NCBI GenBank assembly: GCA_035764045.1
Contig: DASTZX010000245.1
Span: 1-6,918 of the forward strand
DNA: 6,918 nucleotides
Source: JAVDCA01 sp035764045
Lineage (GTDB): Bacteria > Pseudomonadota > Alphaproteobacteria > Rhizobiales > Xanthobacteraceae
Direction of reading: 5' to 3'
Under the pieces are notes generated by a model. The model was not told the DNA's origin and did no database searches. It saw only the letters and a list, made by a program, of their open reading frames with translations. Of this stretch, positions 5,948 through 6,918 are shown piece by piece (the stretch's first letter is position 1; the number at the start of each line of letters is the position of its first letter). Both the position numbers and the translations under genes were made by a program.

Positions 5948-6918
5948 ATGACGCTGCAAAGAATAGTGGCCACCGCGGCTTGTCTGATCGCGCTCGCCGC
6001 TCCAGCCCTCGCACATGGCCCGAACCAGCCGCCGCATCAGCGCTACAATCTCGGAGATCTGACGCTCGAGTCCGGCGAGGCCATCAAGGATTTTTCGATC
6101 TCCTATGTCACCCATGGCACGCTCAACGCGGGGAAGTCGAACGCGATTCTGATGGTCACGGCGATCAGCGGCAACCATCACCGCCTCGACTTCCTGATCG
6201 GACCCGGCAAGGCGCTCGATACCGACAAGTATTTCATCATCTGCACCGACGCGATCGGCAACGGTCTCACCACCTCGCCATCGAATTCGACGGCGCAGCC
6301 GCACATGAAATTCCCCAAGTTCGTCATCCGCGACATGATCACGTCGCAGAAGAAGCTGATGGAGCATCTCGGCATCGATCACGTGGTGGCGGTGATCGGC
6401 CCCTCCATGGGCGGCATGCAGACGCTGCAGTGGGGCGTGAGCTATCCAGCTTTCATGGATTCGCTGGTCGCAATCGTTCCGCTCGCCAGGACCCCGGCCT
6501 GGACGGTGACGGTGCTCGAGGCCACCCGCAAGGCGATCATGCTCGATCCGGCGTGGCATGACGGCGACTACACGTCGCCGCCTGAGCAGGGGATCCGGCT
6601 GTGGCGCGATATCCTCAATTTCCTCGCCGCGCGCTCGCCGGAAGTCTCGCGCGACCAGTTCCCCAACCAGCTCGACATGCTGCCGTATCTGCAGGCGCAG
6701 GAGACTGCGCTGATCAAGGCGTTCGACGCCAACGACTGGATCTACCAGACCTGGGCATACGACCGCCACGATGTCGGCACGACCCCGGGCATGAACGGCG
6801 ACTACGTGAAGGCGCTCCGCGCCATCAAGGCGAAGACGCTGATCATGACGGGCACCAAGGACCTGCTCAATCCGGAATGGGAGCCGCGGGAAGCCGCGCG
6901 CTACATCCGCGACGTCCG
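5948..6918 (+). CDS. Exported MetX-like alpha/beta hydrolase/acyltransferase (3' end outside window)
   Basis: The frame is open from ATG 5948 to the right edge: 323 visible codons with no stop reached. The fold is that of homoserine O-acetyltransferase-like alpha/beta hydrolases. Visible marks are IGNGLTTSPSNS after the early strands, the nucleophile elbow GPSMGGMQ with Ser153, DPAWHDGDY (200-208, the DPxWxxGxY pattern of MetX relatives) and a probable acid Asp305 in TGTKDLLNPE. The catalytic His should follow beyond the window. Unlike cytosolic MetX, it begins with a signal peptide: MTLQR, a hydrophobic run at about 6-18, and a likely cleavage after ALA (Ala22). The mature protein would therefore act in the periplasm, where acetyl-CoA is not available, so methionine biosynthesis is unlikely; a hydrolase or an acyltransferase using another donor fits better. 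It is the second gene of the operon with the upstream exported hydrolase. The metX name is deliberately withheld. Confidence 0.88.
   Translation, partial: MTLQRIVATAACLIALAAPALAHGPNQPPHQRYNLGDLTLESGEAIKDFSISYVTHGTLNAGKSNAILMVTAISGNHHRLDFLIGPGKALDTDKYFIICTDAIGNGLTTSPSNSTAQPHMKFPKFVIRDMITSQKKLMEHLGIDHVVAVIGPSMGGMQTLQWGVSYPAFMDSLVAIVPLARTPAWTVTVLEATRKAIMLDPAWHDGDYTSPPEQGIRLWRDILNFLAARSPEVSRDQFPNQLDMLPYLQAQETALIKAFDANDWIYQTWAYDRHDVGTTPGMNGDYVKALRAIKAKTLIMTGTKDLLNPEWEPREAARYIRDV

Noticed and set aside
5909..6769. 286-residue minus-strand frame
   Set aside because: It is antisense to the MetX-like gene, which has a signal peptide, ribosome binding site and catalytic motifs; the minus frame has shadow-type composition.

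Overview
The window is GC-rich, gene-dense bacterial DNA. High GC, protein style and gene content suggest an alphaproteobacterium, probably Hyphomicrobiales (Rhizobiales). That placement is an inference from general resemblance, not from a marker gene. Five protein-coding genes are supported, two of them cut by the window edges. I saw no tRNA, rRNA, CRISPR array, insertion sequence or phage gene.

Layout. (1) Positions 1-717 (+) hold the 3' part of eutC, the small subunit of adenosylcobalamin-dependent ethanolamine ammonia-lyase; eutB is expected just upstream, outside the window. (2) Converging on it with a 17-base gap, 735-2954 (-) encodes a 739-residue membrane protein. Its N-terminal half has many transmembrane segments and its C-terminal half is a spermidine-synthase-like Rossmann domain (the 'fused MFS/spermidine synthase' family). 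(3) A 60-base divergent gap, 2955-3014, separates it from (4) 3015-4640 (+), a 541-residue FAD-dependent oxidoreductase of the CrtI/phytoene-desaturase-like, PYROXD2-like group. (5) A 183-base non-coding stretch, 4641-4823, contains short repeats and palindromes and probably the promoter for (6) a two-gene exported-hydrolase operon. The first gene, 4824-5912, is an alpha/beta hydrolase with a signal peptide. The second, 5948 to beyond 6918, is a homoserine-O-acetyltransferase(MetX)-like alpha/beta hydrolase that also has a signal peptide and runs off the right edge.

How they fit together. EutC works with EutB in cytoplasmic ethanolamine breakdown. The divergent membrane/SpeE-like gene and the FAD oxidoreductase share an upstream region, but their substrates cannot be read from sequence. 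The two exported hydrolases have nearly identical ribosome binding sites and are separated by 35 bases, so they are very likely co-expressed and act in the periplasm. The most unusual point is a MetX-type fold with a Sec signal peptide: it argues against methionine biosynthesis and for an uncharacterised periplasmic hydrolase or acyltransferase. I found no clear evidence of a wholly new multi-gene system.
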